A program made the translations under genes and the position numbers. Below the pieces are notes generated by a model that was not told where the DNA came from, did not search any database, and was given only the letters and a program-made list of their open reading frames with translations. Source: Mogibacterium sp. (GTDB lineage: Bacteria > Bacillota > Clostridia > Peptostreptococcales > Anaerovoracaceae). From it: 64,000 nucleotides of DNA. Every line of letters starts with the position of its first letter. The stretch's first letter is position 1. Where the stretch lies: the NCBI GenBank assembly GCA_017403955.1, contig JAFRDH010000007.1, forward strand, positions 62,001-126,000. Direction: 5' to 3'. Positions 1 through 9,838 of this stretch are shown piece by piece.

Positions 1-1
1 T

Positions 2-640
2 ATCGCAGGGGCAGGCATCGACAAAAAGGATCTGACCCATATCGCTGCATCTGTCGGGCCGGGATCTTTCACAGGAATAAGGATCGGGGTCACGACGGCA
101 AGAACGCTCGGACAGGTCCTTGGGATCCCGTGCGTCGCGGTTTCATCTCTTCTGGCAATGGCAGAAAGAGTCAGAGAAACAGCTGCATATGAAGGTGCTA
201 TGTATGTACTTGCTATGATCAATGCCAGAAGACATCAAATCTACGCAGGCGCATGGAAGATCTCCTCAGATGATGAGACGCAGCAGGCGGCCCTTGAACC
301 TTTCATGGCCGAGAAGCAGTACATGATCGAGGATATGCTTGCGGCTGTAAAGAAAGACGCGGATAAGACCGGCGGCAGGATCTTCATCACGGGCGATGGG
401 ATCGATGCCTATGAAGAGATCATCAGAGAAGGACTTGACAGCAGAATGTACATTCTTGCTGATGAGGAGCTGAGATATCAGAACGCAGCGGAGGTCGCTT
501 CTCTGGCTGCAGGATATGCTGCAGAGGGCAGGATCTCAGGATATGATGACCTGATGCCTGAATACATGAGACTGTCAGAAGCAGAGCAGAGGCTCAAAGA
601 AGGTACTCTCAGCGATAAAATAAGACGTACTGTCAAGTAA
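2..640 (+). CDS. tsaB: TsaB, tRNA threonylcarbamoyladenosine (t6A) biosynthesis protein (5' end cut by window)
   Basis: The reading frame is already open at base 2 and carries GPGSFTGIRIG, the hallmark TsaB/TsaD-superfamily phosphate-loop motif, before the first internal ATG at 158. That ATG is therefore not the start; the true start lies upstream of the window. TsaB is the non-catalytic ASKHA-fold partner that holds TsaD and TsaE together to make t6A37 on ANN-decoding tRNAs in the cytoplasm. About 212 codons are visible, so only a short N-terminal stretch is missing from a usual length of roughly 230. It is followed at once by rimI and tsaD, the conserved tsaB-rimI-tsaD order of many Bacillota, which supports the call. 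Nothing odd is seen in the visible part. Confidence 0.93.
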   Translation: MAGAGIDKKDLTHIAASVGPGSFTGIRIGVTTARTLGQVLGIPCVAVSSLLAMAERVRETAAYEGAMYVLAMINARRHQIYAGAWKISSDDETQQAALEPFMAEKQYMIEDMLAAVKKDADKTGGRIFITGDGIDAYEEIIREGLDSRMYILADEELRYQNAAEVASLAAGYAAEGRISGYDDLMPEYMRLSEAEQRLKEGTLSDKIRRTVK

Positions 641-658
641 GTGAAAGAAGGTCCCGAG

Positions 659-1171
659 ATGCCGGATATCAACTACAACATAAGACAGGCGAAGATTTAC
701 GATGTGCCTGCGATAGCAAGACTCGAGGAGAACACTTCCAATACCCCGTGGAGCGCAGCATCCATAACACAGGATGTCACTAAGAATGACAGAGCATACG
801 TAGCAGTCGTCACGCTTCCGGGAGCAGAAGAAGATCTTCCGGATGTCATCGGATATGCAGATATGTGGCTGGTGGCAGGCGAAGCGCAGCTGAATAATAT
901 CGCAGTAGAGGAAGGATACAGAGGTCAGCACATAGGCGAGATGCTCCTCGGACATATGCTGGACAAAGCTGAAAGCCTCGGGTGCGAACTGATGACCCTT
1001 GAGGTCAGGATCAGCAATATGACCGCGATATCCCTTTATACCAAAATGGGATTCAAGCGGAATGCCGTAAGACGCGGCTATTACAGAGACAATCATGAGG
1101 ATGCTGTCCTCATGAGCAGAAACATAGGCGAAATAAACGTAGAATATATAAGTAATAATGAAAAACGGTAA
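659..1171 (+). CDS. rimI: RimI-type ribosomal protein alanine N-acetyltransferase (GNAT)
   Basis: This is a GNAT acetyltransferase of about 170 residues. The acetyl-CoA loop is visible as [13 protein letters not shown], and the C-terminal beta-bulge region reads ISLYTKMGF, typical of RimI, which acetylates the N-terminal alanine of ribosomal protein S18 and relatives. An in-frame GTG at 641 directly abuts the tsaB stop, but GAAAGAAGG at 643-651 sits 7 nt before the ATG at 659, so 659 is the better start. The gene lies between tsaB and tsaD and its end overlaps the tsaD start by 14 nt, implying translational coupling. Family membership is clear; the exact protein substrate is assumed from context. 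Confidence 0.88.
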   Translation: MPDINYNIRQAKIYDVPAIARLEENTSNTPWSAASITQDVTKNDRAYVAVVTLPGAEEDLPDVIGYADMWLVAGEAQLNNIAVEEGYRGQHIGEMLLGHMLDKAESLGCELMTLEVRISNMTAISLYTKMGFKRNAVRRGYYRDNHEDAVLMSRNIGEINVEYISNNEKR

Positions 1172-2174
1172 ACATCTGACACTTGGAATAGAGACCAGCT
1201 GTGATGAGACTGCAGTAAGCGTTGTTGCGGACGGCAGAGAGATCCTGAGCAATATTATCAGTTCACAGATCAGCATCCATACAGAGTTCGGCGGAGTAGT
1301 TCCTGAGATAGCATCGAGAAGACACCTTGAGAACATCAATGATGTCATAGAGGCAGCTCTCAGGGAAGCAGACACGACTCTTGATGAGATCGATCTTGTT
1401 GGCGTAACATACGGCCCGGGACTTGTCGGTGCGCTTCTCATAGGCGTAGCAGCTGCCAAAGCGATTTCTTATGCTGCAGATATACCTCTTGTCGGTGTCA
1501 ACCATATGCACGGGCATATCGCAGCCAACTATCTCGAGCATCACGAACTTGAGCCGCCTTTTATGGCGCTTGTCGTCTCCGGCGGACATACTAATATTGT
1601 GAATGTTCCGGATTATAATAGATGCGAGAAGCTCGGCGGTACCAGAGATGATGCTGCAGGAGAAGCCTTCGACAAGGTTGCAAGAGTCATAGGTCTCGGA
1701 TATCCGGGCGGACCTAAAGTAGACAAAGCTGCAAAACTCGGGAACCGGAACGCGATCGATTTCAAGAGAGTCTATCTCGGACAGGGGAACTTTGACTTCA
1801 GTTTCTCCGGCCTCAAAACACAGGCGCTGAACTATCTCAATACAGAGAAACAGGCAGGACGCGAGATCAACGTCAATGATGTCGCGGCAAGCTTCCAGGA
1901 AGCCATCGTAGAGGTCCTGGTCGACAAGGCTGTGGATGCCGCGCTGAAATATAAGCAAAAGCGTATCGTTATGGCGGGCGGAGTCGCGTCCAACTCAAGA
2001 CTCAGAGAGCTCATCGAGGAGCGCGCAGGAGCGCACGGGATCGAAGTACTGAGACCAAGTCCGATCCTTTGCACAGACAACGGAGCGATGATCGCTTCAG
2101 CCGCATATTATGCATACAAAGCAGGGGAGAGATCGGGATATGACCTTGACGCGGTCCCGGCACTCGAATTCTGA
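1158..2174 (+). CDS. tsaD: TsaD, tRNA N6-adenosine threonylcarbamoyltransferase
   Basis: TsaD transfers the threonylcarbamoyl group from threonylcarbamoyl-AMP to A37 of tRNA. The protein is 338 residues, normal for the family. It starts with [15 protein letters not shown], contains the metal-binding HxxxH at H116-H120 within NHMHGH, the SGGHT motif, and the late [12 protein letters not shown] motif with a following CTDNGAMIA. All family landmarks are in place and in order. It overlaps rimI by 14 nt and is third in the tsaB-rimI-tsaD operon. The following ABC-F gene begins 24 nt after the stop, so it may be cotranscribed. Confidence 0.97.
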   Translation: MKNGKHLTLGIETSCDETAVSVVADGREILSNIISSQISIHTEFGGVVPEIASRRHLENINDVIEAALREADTTLDEIDLVGVTYGPGLVGALLIGVAAAKAISYAADIPLVGVNHMHGHIAANYLEHHELEPPFMALVVSGGHTNIVNVPDYNRCEKLGGTRDDAAGEAFDKVARVIGLGYPGGPKVDKAAKLGNRNAIDFKRVYLGQGNFDFSFSGLKTQALNYLNTEKQAGREINVNDVAASFQEAIVEVLVDKAVDAALKYKQKRIVMAGGVASNSRLRELIEERAGAHGIEVLRPSPILCTDNGAMIASAAYYAYKAGERSGYDLDAVPALEF

Positions 2175-2198
2175 TAAAACAACAGGAGACAATCATTA

Positions 2199-4127
2199 AT
2201 GCTTGTACTGTCAGGGAAAGACATAAATAAGACATACGGTACTGACATCATTATAGATGATGTCAGTTTTGGTGTGAGCAAAGGCGACAGGATCGGCATC
2301 GTCGGACCGAACGGCTCCGGCAAAACCACCTTGCTCAACATCATAACCGGCAGTCTCGAACCGACATCCGGCAATATTTATATAAGAAGCGATTACACGA
2401 TCGGTTATCTCAAGCAGAAGAACATATTCTTTTCAGGCGGCACGGTGATCAGCGAGGCAGAGAAGACTTTCAGCCATTTCTTTGAGATGGAGAAAGAACT
2501 CGACATGCTCCAGCTCAGACTCACAGACCATCTCAGCAGCACGTTCGACCGTGATCTGGCAAGATACACAGAGCTCATGGAAGAATATGAGAAGAAGGGC
2601 GGATATACTTACAAGAGTGAACTGGCTGCCGTTCTGAGGCATATGGGATTCGATGAAGAGGCCTGCAGCAAGAAAATCGAAGTTCTGTCAGGCGGCGAGA
2701 GGACCAGACTTGCGCTGTCATGTATGCTTCTCAGGAAACCGGACATACTTATTCTGGACGAGCCGACCAACCACCTCGACCTCAGGATGCTCGACTGGCT
2801 CGAGGCATATCTCAAGAACTATCAGGGGACTTTGCTGGTAGTATCCCACGACAGATATTTCCTCGACCGCATCGTCACACGCATTTTCGATATGAGCGGC
2901 GGCACTTTGACAGCATATACCGGCAACTATTCCGAATATCTCATCAAGAAGGCTGAAAGGCTCGAGGCGATGAGACGTGAGTATGAGAAGCAGCAGGCTG
3001 AGATAGCCCGGCAGGAAGAAATGATCAGGCGTTTCAAGCAGCACGGAACAGAGCATCTTGCCAAGAGAGCGCGCTCGAGAGAGAAGAGACTTGCCCATGT
3101 GGAAGTCCTCGAGAGACCTGAACTCACGCAGACTAAGATGAAACTCAACTTCGAGGCTGACTATAAGAGCGGCGGCGAAGTCATAAATGCAGAGGATCTG
3201 AGCAAAAGTTACGGTGACAGGCAGCTTTTCAGAAATGTGACATTTGATATCCGTAAGGGCGAGAGGATATGCATAATCGGGGATAATGGTATTGGAAAGA
3301 CTACCCTCCTCAGGATCATTATGGAGCAGGAGAAGGCAGACTCGGGTTATCTCAGGATCGGATATAATGTTAATTTCGGATATTACGATCAGGGTCAGAT
3401 GCTGCTCGACGATAATGAGACCGTTCTCGGCGAGATGAAGAATGCTTATCATTTGTATACCGACACGGAAATGAGATCGTTGCTCGGAAGATTCCTGTTC
3501 AAGGGCGATGACGTGTTCAAGATGGTCAAAGACCTTTCCGGAGGGGAAAAGGCAAAATTATCACTTCTCAAGCTCATGCTGTCCGGCTCTAATACGCTGG
3601 TGCTGGACGAGCCGACGAACCACCTTGATATCGAATCGAGAGAAGTCGTCGAAGACGCTTTGACCGAATTCGGCGGAACACTTATCATCGTTTCACACGA
3701 CAGATATCTGCTGACCAAGATCCCTGACAGGATCCTCGAACTCACTGAAGACGGCATCGTCGAATACAAAGGCAACTTCGAATACTATGCCGAGAAGAAC
3801 GCAGAGACTTCAGCAGGTGATGAACCGGAAACAGCCGCTGCCGGGAGAAATGAACTCGATGTGACCCTGAATGAGGTCCGTTCTTCCGAAGCAGAGAGGA
3901 AGGCAAAGAAGCAGCAGGAAGCAGAGGACAGACGTAAAGTCCGCCGCGAAGAGGAGATCGAAAACAAGATCCATGAACTCGAAGGCATGATCGCTGACAT
4001 CGAAGAGGCTATGTCAGACCCGGAAAAAGCCGGAGATTTCGAATGGCTTCATGAGCAGTCAGCGCTTATGGCCAGATACGAATCTGAGATCACAGCGCTC
4101 TATGATGAGTGGATGGAACTCCAGTAA
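2199..4127 (+). CDS. ABC-F family ATPase (Uup/YdiF type)
   Basis: This 642-residue protein has two ABC ATPase domains and no membrane segments, the ABC-F arrangement. Domain 1 shows GPNGSGKTT near residue 38, signature LSGGERTRLAL and Walker B LILDEPTNHLD. Domain 2 shows GDNGIGKTT near residue 366, LSGGEKAKLSL and LVLDEPTNHLD. A basic, charged linker between the domains matches the P-site tRNA interaction motif region, and the last 90 residues are a charged coiled coil rich in E, K and R as in Uup/YdiF. ABC-F proteins act on ribosomes; this one is probably housekeeping, because resistance subtypes are usually shorter and lack this tail. It has its own ribosome site (ACAGGAG) and follows tsaD closely. 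Sub-family assignment needs a tree. Confidence 0.9.
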   Translation: MLVLSGKDINKTYGTDIIIDDVSFGVSKGDRIGIVGPNGSGKTTLLNIITGSLEPTSGNIYIRSDYTIGYLKQKNIFFSGGTVISEAEKTFSHFFEMEKELDMLQLRLTDHLSSTFDRDLARYTELMEEYEKKGGYTYKSELAAVLRHMGFDEEACSKKIEVLSGGERTRLALSCMLLRKPDILILDEPTNHLDLRMLDWLEAYLKNYQGTLLVVSHDRYFLDRIVTRIFDMSGGTLTAYTGNYSEYLIKKAERLEAMRREYEKQQAEIARQEEMIRRFKQHGTEHLAKRARSREKRLAHVEVLERPELTQTKMKLNFEADYKSGGEVINAEDLSKSYGDRQLFRNVTFDIRKGERICIIGDNGIGKTTLLRIIMEQEKADSGYLRIGYNVNFGYYDQGQMLLDDNETVLGEMKNAYHLYTDTEMRSLLGRFLFKGDDVFKMVKDLSGGEKAKLSLLKLMLSGSNTLVLDEPTNHLDIESREVVEDALTEFGGTLIIVSHDRYLLTKIPDRILELTEDGIVEYKGNFEYYAEKNAETSAGDEPETAAAGRNELDVTLNEVRSSEAERKAKKQQEAEDRRKVRREEEIENKIHELEGMIADIEEAMSDPEKAGDFEWLHEQSALMARYESEITALYDEWMELQ

Positions 4128-4204
4128 ACGCTGCAAAATCAGTACTTTTAAGCCAAAAAAAGGCAAAGAAATCAATTGCTTCGTGAAATATACTACTCAA
4201 AGTG

Positions 4205-4234
4205 TTGAATTATTTTTGCCTAATAATCTATAAT
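4205..4234 (+). promoter_or_regulatory. Candidate sigma-A promoter of acpP
   Basis: TTGAAT (4205-4210) and a perfect TATAAT (4229-4234) are separated by 18 nt, in an AT-rich stretch 46 nt upstream of acpP. No other good promoter is seen between the ABC-F gene and acpP. Confidence 0.65.
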
Positions 4235-4280
4235 TAATATTGTAATACGACTAAAATAAAACAGAGAAAAGGAGACGCGT

Positions 4281-4508
4281 ATGGTATTTGAAAAAGTAAA
4301 ACAGCTGATCGTAGAACAGCTTGATGTAGATCCTGAAAGCATTACAATGGACACAGACTTCATGAAGGATCTTGAAGCAGACTCACTTGACGCTGTAGAA
4401 ATCATTCTTGGTGTTGAAGATGAGTACGGAATCGAGATTCCGGATGAAGTAGCAGAGAACTTTACAAAGGTCAGCGACATTGTAAGCTACATTGAGGCTA
4501 ACAAATAA
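4281..4508 (+). CDS. acpP: Acyl carrier protein
   Basis: This 75-residue acidic protein is a standard acyl carrier protein. The phosphopantetheine attachment serine is S35 in the motif EADSLDAVE. The size, the acidic composition and helix II sequence match AcpP of fatty acid synthesis. The ribosome site AAAAGGAG lies 8-9 nt upstream. The gene stands alone between an ABC-F gene and rex rather than in a fab cluster. It has its own promoter, and codon choice suggests good expression. A dedicated role outside fatty acid synthesis cannot be excluded, but no neighbour points to one. Confidence 0.95.
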   Translation: MVFEKVKQLIVEQLDVDPESITMDTDFMKDLEADSLDAVEIILGVEDEYGIEIPDEVAENFTKVSDIVSYIEANK

Positions 4509-4591
4509 TACAATCGTATCTGTTGATCAACTAAAGCGGCAGGGCGCTATTATTAATTGATTCGGGTTCGATTCAGGAAAGAGGGGAACAA

Positions 4592-5242
4592 ATGAGTAAC
4601 AAGCCTAAAGTGTCAAATGCGATCATCAGGAGGTTGCCACGTTACAGAAGATACTTGGGACATTTGCAAGCTAGAGGAGTTAGAAAGGTATCGTCAAATG
4701 AACTAAGTGAGATGATCGGTTATACCGCATCTCAGATCAGACAGGATCTCAATACATTCGGTGAATTCGGACAGCAGGGATACGGATACGAAGTAGACAA
4801 GCTTTACAAGGAGATCAATAAGATCCTTGGGCTTGATAGAGAATATAAGACTGTAGTTGTAGGCGTTGGTAATCTCGGACAAGCTATCACTAATTATACA
4901 TATTATTACAAGATCGGTTTCAACATCATGGGTCTGTTTGATGTCAATCCAAAGATCATCGGCAACTGGATCAATGATGTTGAGGTAATGGATTGTGCCA
5001 AGCTTGAAGAATATGTAAGAAATGAGAAGATTGACATCGGAATCATCTGTGTCAACAGAGAAAACGCACAGGATGTAGCTGACAAGCTGGTAGCCGGCGG
5101 AGTAAGCGGGATCTGGAATTTCGCTCCGATCGATCTGGTCGTTCCGGATAATGTCGCACTTGAGTCAGTACACCTTTCTGACAGTTTGCATGCGCTTTCA
5201 TTCATGATCAAGAACAAAGCAGAATCTGCAAAGAATCAGTAA
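4592..5242 (+). CDS. rex: Redox-sensing transcriptional repressor Rex
   Basis: Rex senses the NADH/NAD+ ratio and represses fermentation and respiration genes. The 216-residue protein has an N-terminal winged helix (about 1-80, with SSNELSEMIGYTASQIRQDL), a Rossmann fold with GVGNLGQA near residues 90-97, and a C-terminal swapped helix. The segment RQDLNTFGEFGQQGYGY is highly typical. A ribosome site GAGGGG precedes the ATG. Monocistronic organisation is likely, because a strong bidirectional terminator follows at 5283-5312. Its targets probably include the alcohol and aldehyde dehydrogenase genes elsewhere in this window, but no convincing Rex operator was found here. Confidence 0.95.
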   Translation: MSNKPKVSNAIIRRLPRYRRYLGHLQARGVRKVSSNELSEMIGYTASQIRQDLNTFGEFGQQGYGYEVDKLYKEINKILGLDREYKTVVVGVGNLGQAITNYTYYYKIGFNIMGLFDVNPKIIGNWINDVEVMDCAKLEEYVRNEKIDIGIICVNRENAQDVADKLVAGGVSGIWNFAPIDLVVPDNVALESVHLSDSLHALSFMIKNKAESAKNQ

Positions 5243-5282
5243 AAGCCGGAAGACTTTTTCTGAGTGAAGAATCTTACAAACA

Positions 5283-5312
5283 AAAATCCCGTAGCTGCTG
5301 CTACGGGATTTT
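5283..5312. terminator. Bidirectional intrinsic terminator between rex and ferredoxin
   Basis: AAAATCCCGTAGC (5283-5295) and GCTACGGGATTTT (5300-5312) form a perfect 13-bp stem with a 4-nt loop. The A and T tracts make it work in both directions, ending rex on the plus strand and the ferredoxin gene on the minus strand. Confidence 0.9.
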
Positions 5313-5346
5313 CGATAAATCCATACGGATGATTCAGTCGTTCAAC

Positions 5347-5514
5347 TTATGCCTCAACAGGAGCTCCTACTGGGCAGTTAGCTGCGCAAGCACCACAGTC
5401 GATGCAAGCAGACTCGTCGATTACGTAAGGTGTTCCCTCGGAAATAGCCTCAACTGGGCAGTTACCAGCACAAACTCCGCAACCGATGCAATCTTCAGTG
5501 ATCTTATATGCCAT
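5347..5514 (-). CDS. 2[4Fe-4S] ferredoxin, clostridial type
   Basis: Reading the minus strand from the ATG at 5514 gives a 55-residue protein beginning MAYKITEDCIGCGVCAGNCP. It has two CxxCxxCxxxCP clusters (CIGCGVCAGNCP and CIDCGACAANCP), each ligating one [4Fe-4S] centre, in the compact clostridial ferredoxin layout. It is the low-potential electron carrier for pyruvate:ferredoxin oxidoreductase, hydrogenase and, plausibly, the AOR encoded at 51956-53911. A strong ribosome site (AAGGAGGT on the minus strand, about 5520-5527) precedes the start. It is convergent with rex and shares its terminator. The gene is easily missed because of its size. Confidence 0.95.
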   Translation of the reverse strand: MAYKITEDCIGCGVCAGNCPVEAISEGTPYVIDESACIDCGACAANCPVGAPVEA

Positions 5515-5662
5515 AATGATACCTCCTTCTTACAAGAATAATCTACACCGCAAGTATAGCACGAGCATTTTAATTTGTAAATAGAACAAATCCCTTGAAA
5601 AATACGCTTTTGCGAGGCTTTGCAAAGTGAATGGCGTTAACTTGGGAAGAACGGAAAACCTC

Positions 5663-6538
5663 ATGAAAATAGTATCATTTACAGGAAAAAGCGGTACCGG
5701 AAAAAGCTACCAGGCGACTCATATCGCACAGAGCCGCGGCATTGACGCGATCATAGATGATGGACTTCTGATCTATAAAGGACAGATCGTCGCGGGTACA
5801 TCTGCCAAGAAATGCGCATCCAAGGCTGCAGCAATGCGGACCGCGCTTTTCAATTATGAAGACCATCGCAATGAGGTCATCAGCGCTCTTGTGAGATATC
5901 AGCCGGACACCCTGATGATCATCGGAACTTCCGACAAAATGACCAATATCATCGCAAGCCAGCTTGGCCTGCACGAACCGGACGAGAGAATATATATAGA
6001 GCAGGTTACTACAGAGGAGGAAAGGGCTTTAGCTGCGCACCACAGGATAGATGAAGGCCAGCACGTGATCCCTGCACCTGTTGGACAGCTCAGAAGAGAT
6101 TTTGCAGGATATTTCATGAATCCGCTCAAGATGTTCTGGGACAAGGCTATCGGTAATGCGGTAGCAGACAGGTCCGACAAAGACGACGAGACAACTCAGA
6201 CGGACAGAACCGTTGTCAGACCCCAGTTCAGCTATTTCGGTACTTTCTCTATCAGTGAACAGGTCATCAGAGATATCATCAAGATCGCAGCAGAGAAGTA
6301 CAGTGATCATCTGGTTATTGTTGACCGTTTGAGTAACGGCAAAACGCAAAACATGTCAGTCACTATCGATGTGCGTGCTCTCAAAGATCCTGAGACGGTC
6401 GATTGCTGTATCGCTTTTCAGAATGATGTATTTGACGCGATCGTTAATATGACAGCATTCACAGTTGACAGCGTGAATGTCAGAATAAGCGACATCGCGC
6501 ATGACATTGAGGATCTTCATTCGAGGAAACTCCACTAG
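5663..6538 (+). CDS. P-loop NTPase with C-terminal Asp23/Gls24-like domain, unknown function
   Basis: The protein begins with a Walker A motif almost at the N terminus (MKIVSFTGKSGTGKSYQATH), so the ATG at 5663 is preferred over one 36 nt upstream at 5627. Residues 1-170 look like a small P-loop ATP/GTPase. Residues 195-290 resemble the Asp23/Gls24 (DUF322) domain, ending in VNMTAFTVDSVNVRISDI, the typical last strands of that family. Asp23 proteins are linked to cell envelope and alkaline stress in Bacillota, usually without an NTPase. No specific function can be given. The ogg gene follows after 17 nt, so the two may be cotranscribed. The domain assignment is by eye. Confidence 0.7.
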   Translation: MKIVSFTGKSGTGKSYQATHIAQSRGIDAIIDDGLLIYKGQIVAGTSAKKCASKAAAMRTALFNYEDHRNEVISALVRYQPDTLMIIGTSDKMTNIIASQLGLHEPDERIYIEQVTTEEERALAAHHRIDEGQHVIPAPVGQLRRDFAGYFMNPLKMFWDKAIGNAVADRSDKDDETTQTDRTVVRPQFSYFGTFSISEQVIRDIIKIAAEKYSDHLVIVDRLSNGKTQNMSVTIDVRALKDPETVDCCIAFQNDVFDAIVNMTAFTVDSVNVRISDIAHDIEDLHSRKLH

Positions 6539-6555
6539 TAGAGGAGATTGCTCAT

Positions 6556-7413
6556 ATGAACAAACTTATTTTCAGGAATATCAGAGACTTTGATCTTACT
6601 CATATCTTCGAATGCGGACAGTGCTTCCGGTGGATCCCGGCAGATGACGGGAGCGGCGATTACATAGGCGCGGCGGGAAGCTATGCGGCCCGCATTTCTT
6701 TTGCACCGGATCATCCACATGGGGGAGCAGGCGACGAATGTACCGGAACGCTTACGATCGAAGCTACAGGCGGAGACGAGGATTTCTGGTATGACTATTT
6801 TGATCTCGGCACTGACTATAAAGCCATAAAAAACGAACTTGCCGCGAACGATCCGGACATCCTTCCTGCGCTTGAATACGGATACGGGATACGCATCCTG
6901 AATCAGGATCTCTTCGAGACCATAATCTCGTTCATCATTTCGCAGAACAACAACATCCCGAGGATCAGGAAGAATATTGAGTCGATCTGTTCCGTATACG
7001 GCAAGCCTATCGGTGAGGCTTTCGGAAGGGAATGGTATGCGTTTCCTGAGCCTGATGCGCTTGCTGCAGCTGAGGTAGACGACCTGATGGGACTCAGACT
7101 CGGATACAGAGCGGGATATATCAAAGCAGCGGGAGAGCGATTCACAAACTGCCCTGCGCCGGGATGCAGGGAAGAGATCCTGAGCTATCTCGGGATCGGA
7201 CCAAAAGTAGCGAACTGTATAATGCTCTTCGGACTCAGATGCACAGAGGCTTTTCCGATCGATACCTGGGTGAAACATATCATGAATGACATGTACGGTT
7301 TCGACGAGAAAGATGTCAGAGGAATGGCAGACTTTGCTTCTGAGAAGTTCGCTTCATACGCAGGCTACGCACAGCAATACCTGTTCTTTTTCTACAGAGA
7401 CAACGGCAAATAA
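6556..7413 (+). CDS. ogg: 8-oxoguanine DNA glycosylase / AP lyase (OGG1 family)
   Basis: This 285-residue enzyme removes 8-oxoguanine opposite C in base excision repair. The N-terminal part shows DLTHIFECGQCFRW, characteristic of OGG1-type enzymes. The helix-hairpin-helix plus GPD region reads LSYLGIGPKVANCIMLFG, giving catalytic Schiff-base lysine K217, followed by the catalytic aspartate D236 in AFPIDTWV. Length fits the family. There is no C-terminal Fe-S cluster, unlike Nth or MutY. It sits 17 nt after the P-loop/Asp23 gene and ends before the groESL promoter. With MutY at 22254-23357, the window encodes two parts of the GO repair system. Confidence 0.93.
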   Translation: MNKLIFRNIRDFDLTHIFECGQCFRWIPADDGSGDYIGAAGSYAARISFAPDHPHGGAGDECTGTLTIEATGGDEDFWYDYFDLGTDYKAIKNELAANDPDILPALEYGYGIRILNQDLFETIISFIISQNNNIPRIRKNIESICSVYGKPIGEAFGREWYAFPEPDALAAAEVDDLMGLRLGYRAGYIKAAGERFTNCPAPGCREEILSYLGIGPKVANCIMLFGLRCTEAFPIDTWVKHIMNDMYGFDEKDVRGMADFASEKFASYAGYAQQYLFFFYRDNGK

Positions 7414-7463
7414 GAAGTTGTACGATAAATCGTAATGTGGCGATTTCTTCACACAATAAGTGG

Positions 7464-7492
7464 TTGACAATGTATATATGTGTGAGTAGAAT
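7464..7492 (+). promoter_or_regulatory. Sigma-A promoter of groESL
   Basis: A perfect -35 TTGACA (7464-7469) and -10 TAGAAT (7487-7492) are spaced 17 nt apart, immediately upstream of the CIRCE element. Confidence 0.85.
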
Positions 7493-7503
7493 AATAAAGG
7501 AAT

Positions 7504-7530
7504 TTGGCACTCGGATACATAGAGTGCTAA
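7504..7530. promoter_or_regulatory. CIRCE operator (HrcA binding site)
   Basis: TTGGCACTC (7504-7512), a 9-nt spacer and GAGTGCTAA (7522-7530) match CIRCE (TTAGCACTC-N9-GAGTGCTAA) with one change in the left arm. It overlaps the expected transcription start, so HrcA should repress groESL and heat shock should release it. Confidence 0.93.
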
Positions 7531-7567
7531 CAAAACAGTCAAATAACTTTTATCAGGAGGCAAAATA

Positions 7568-7846
7568 ATGAGTATCGGTATCAAGCCACTCGGAGCAAGA
7601 GTTGTAATAAAGAAAATGGAAGCTGAAGAGAAGACCGAAGGCGGACTGCTTCTCAGCGGCAGCGCAAAGGAAAAACCACAACAGGCAGAGGTCCTCGCGG
7701 TTGGCCCGGGAACTAAGGACGAACCTATGGAACTCAAGGTAGGCGACAAGGTCATTTTCAGCAAGTACGGCGGGAGCGAGCTTAAGTACAAAGGCGTTGA
7801 ATATACGATCATCAGCCAGAAAGACATACTTGCGGTCGTAGAATAA
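7568..7846 (+). CDS. groES: Co-chaperonin GroES
   Basis: The 92-residue protein is the heptameric lid of the GroEL folding chamber. It begins with the usual IKPLGARVVIKKMEAEEKTEGGLLL, including the mobile loop region, and ends with the dome strands VGDKVIFSKYGGSELKYKGVEYTII. TCAGGAGG lies 9 nt before the ATG. It is the first gene of the CIRCE-controlled groES-groEL operon; groEL begins 39 nt after its stop. Confidence 0.97.
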   Translation: MSIGIKPLGARVVIKKMEAEEKTEGGLLLSGSAKEKPQQAEVLAVGPGTKDEPMELKVGDKVIFSKYGGSELKYKGVEYTIISQKDILAVVE

Positions 7847-9505
<1,659 letters not shown>

Positions 9506-9537
9506 TCGATTTCATGTGATCAATACACCGCAATCAG

Positions 9538-9583
9538 ACAGGTCCTGTGATGTCATATGATGACACCGCAGGACCTGTTTTTT
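9538..9583 (+). terminator. Intrinsic terminator of groESL
   Basis: ACAGGTCCTG (9538-9547) pairs with CAGGACCTGT (9569-9578), with further pairing inside the loop, followed by a run of six T. Confidence 0.9.
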
Positions 9584-9838
9584 AGTGCCTTGTCACGCTC
9601 GTGTCACGCAAAATGAGGAGATAACTCCCATAATTCTGAAATGCTCTGAATATGACAAAAGTTAGTTATTTCTAATTTATCAAAAACCCCTTGAAACCGC
9701 GATTTTTAATGATATATTAGTACAAAACAGCCCTAAAATGCTGTTTTGTTAAGGTTAACTAACTCGCATAATAATTCATTTTGACAATTAAATGGACAAA
9801 TAGATATAGCTTTCGAATCATGTAGAAAGAGGTGCAAA
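9584..9838. promoter_or_regulatory. guaB upstream region with hairpin, dyad and promoter
   Basis: This AT-rich gap holds no gene. ACAAAACAGC (9722-9731) and GCTGTTTTGT (9740-9749) form a perfect 10-bp hairpin with an 8-nt loop. A small dyad GTTAA-GG-TTAAC follows at 9748-9759. TTGACA (9781-9786) with a weak -10 TATAGC (9805-9810), 18 nt apart, is the best promoter for guaB. The hairpin and dyad lie upstream of that promoter, so they look more like an operator or the tail of an earlier transcript than an attenuator. No purine riboswitch core was recognised. Confidence 0.5.

Noticed and set aside
158-160. ATG at 158 as the start of tsaB
   Set aside because: The same frame is open upstream and contains the conserved GPGSFTGIRIG motif, so the gene starts before the window.
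5627-5665. ATG at 5627 as start of the P-loop/Asp23 gene
   Set aside because: It would put 12 unconserved residues before a Walker A that normally lies at the extreme N terminus, and its ribosome site is weak.
9748-9759. GTTAA-GG-TTAAC as a Rex operator near guaB
   Set aside because: Rex half sites need a wider centre (TTGTGAA-N4-TTCACAA type); the spacing is wrong and guaB is not a known Rex target.
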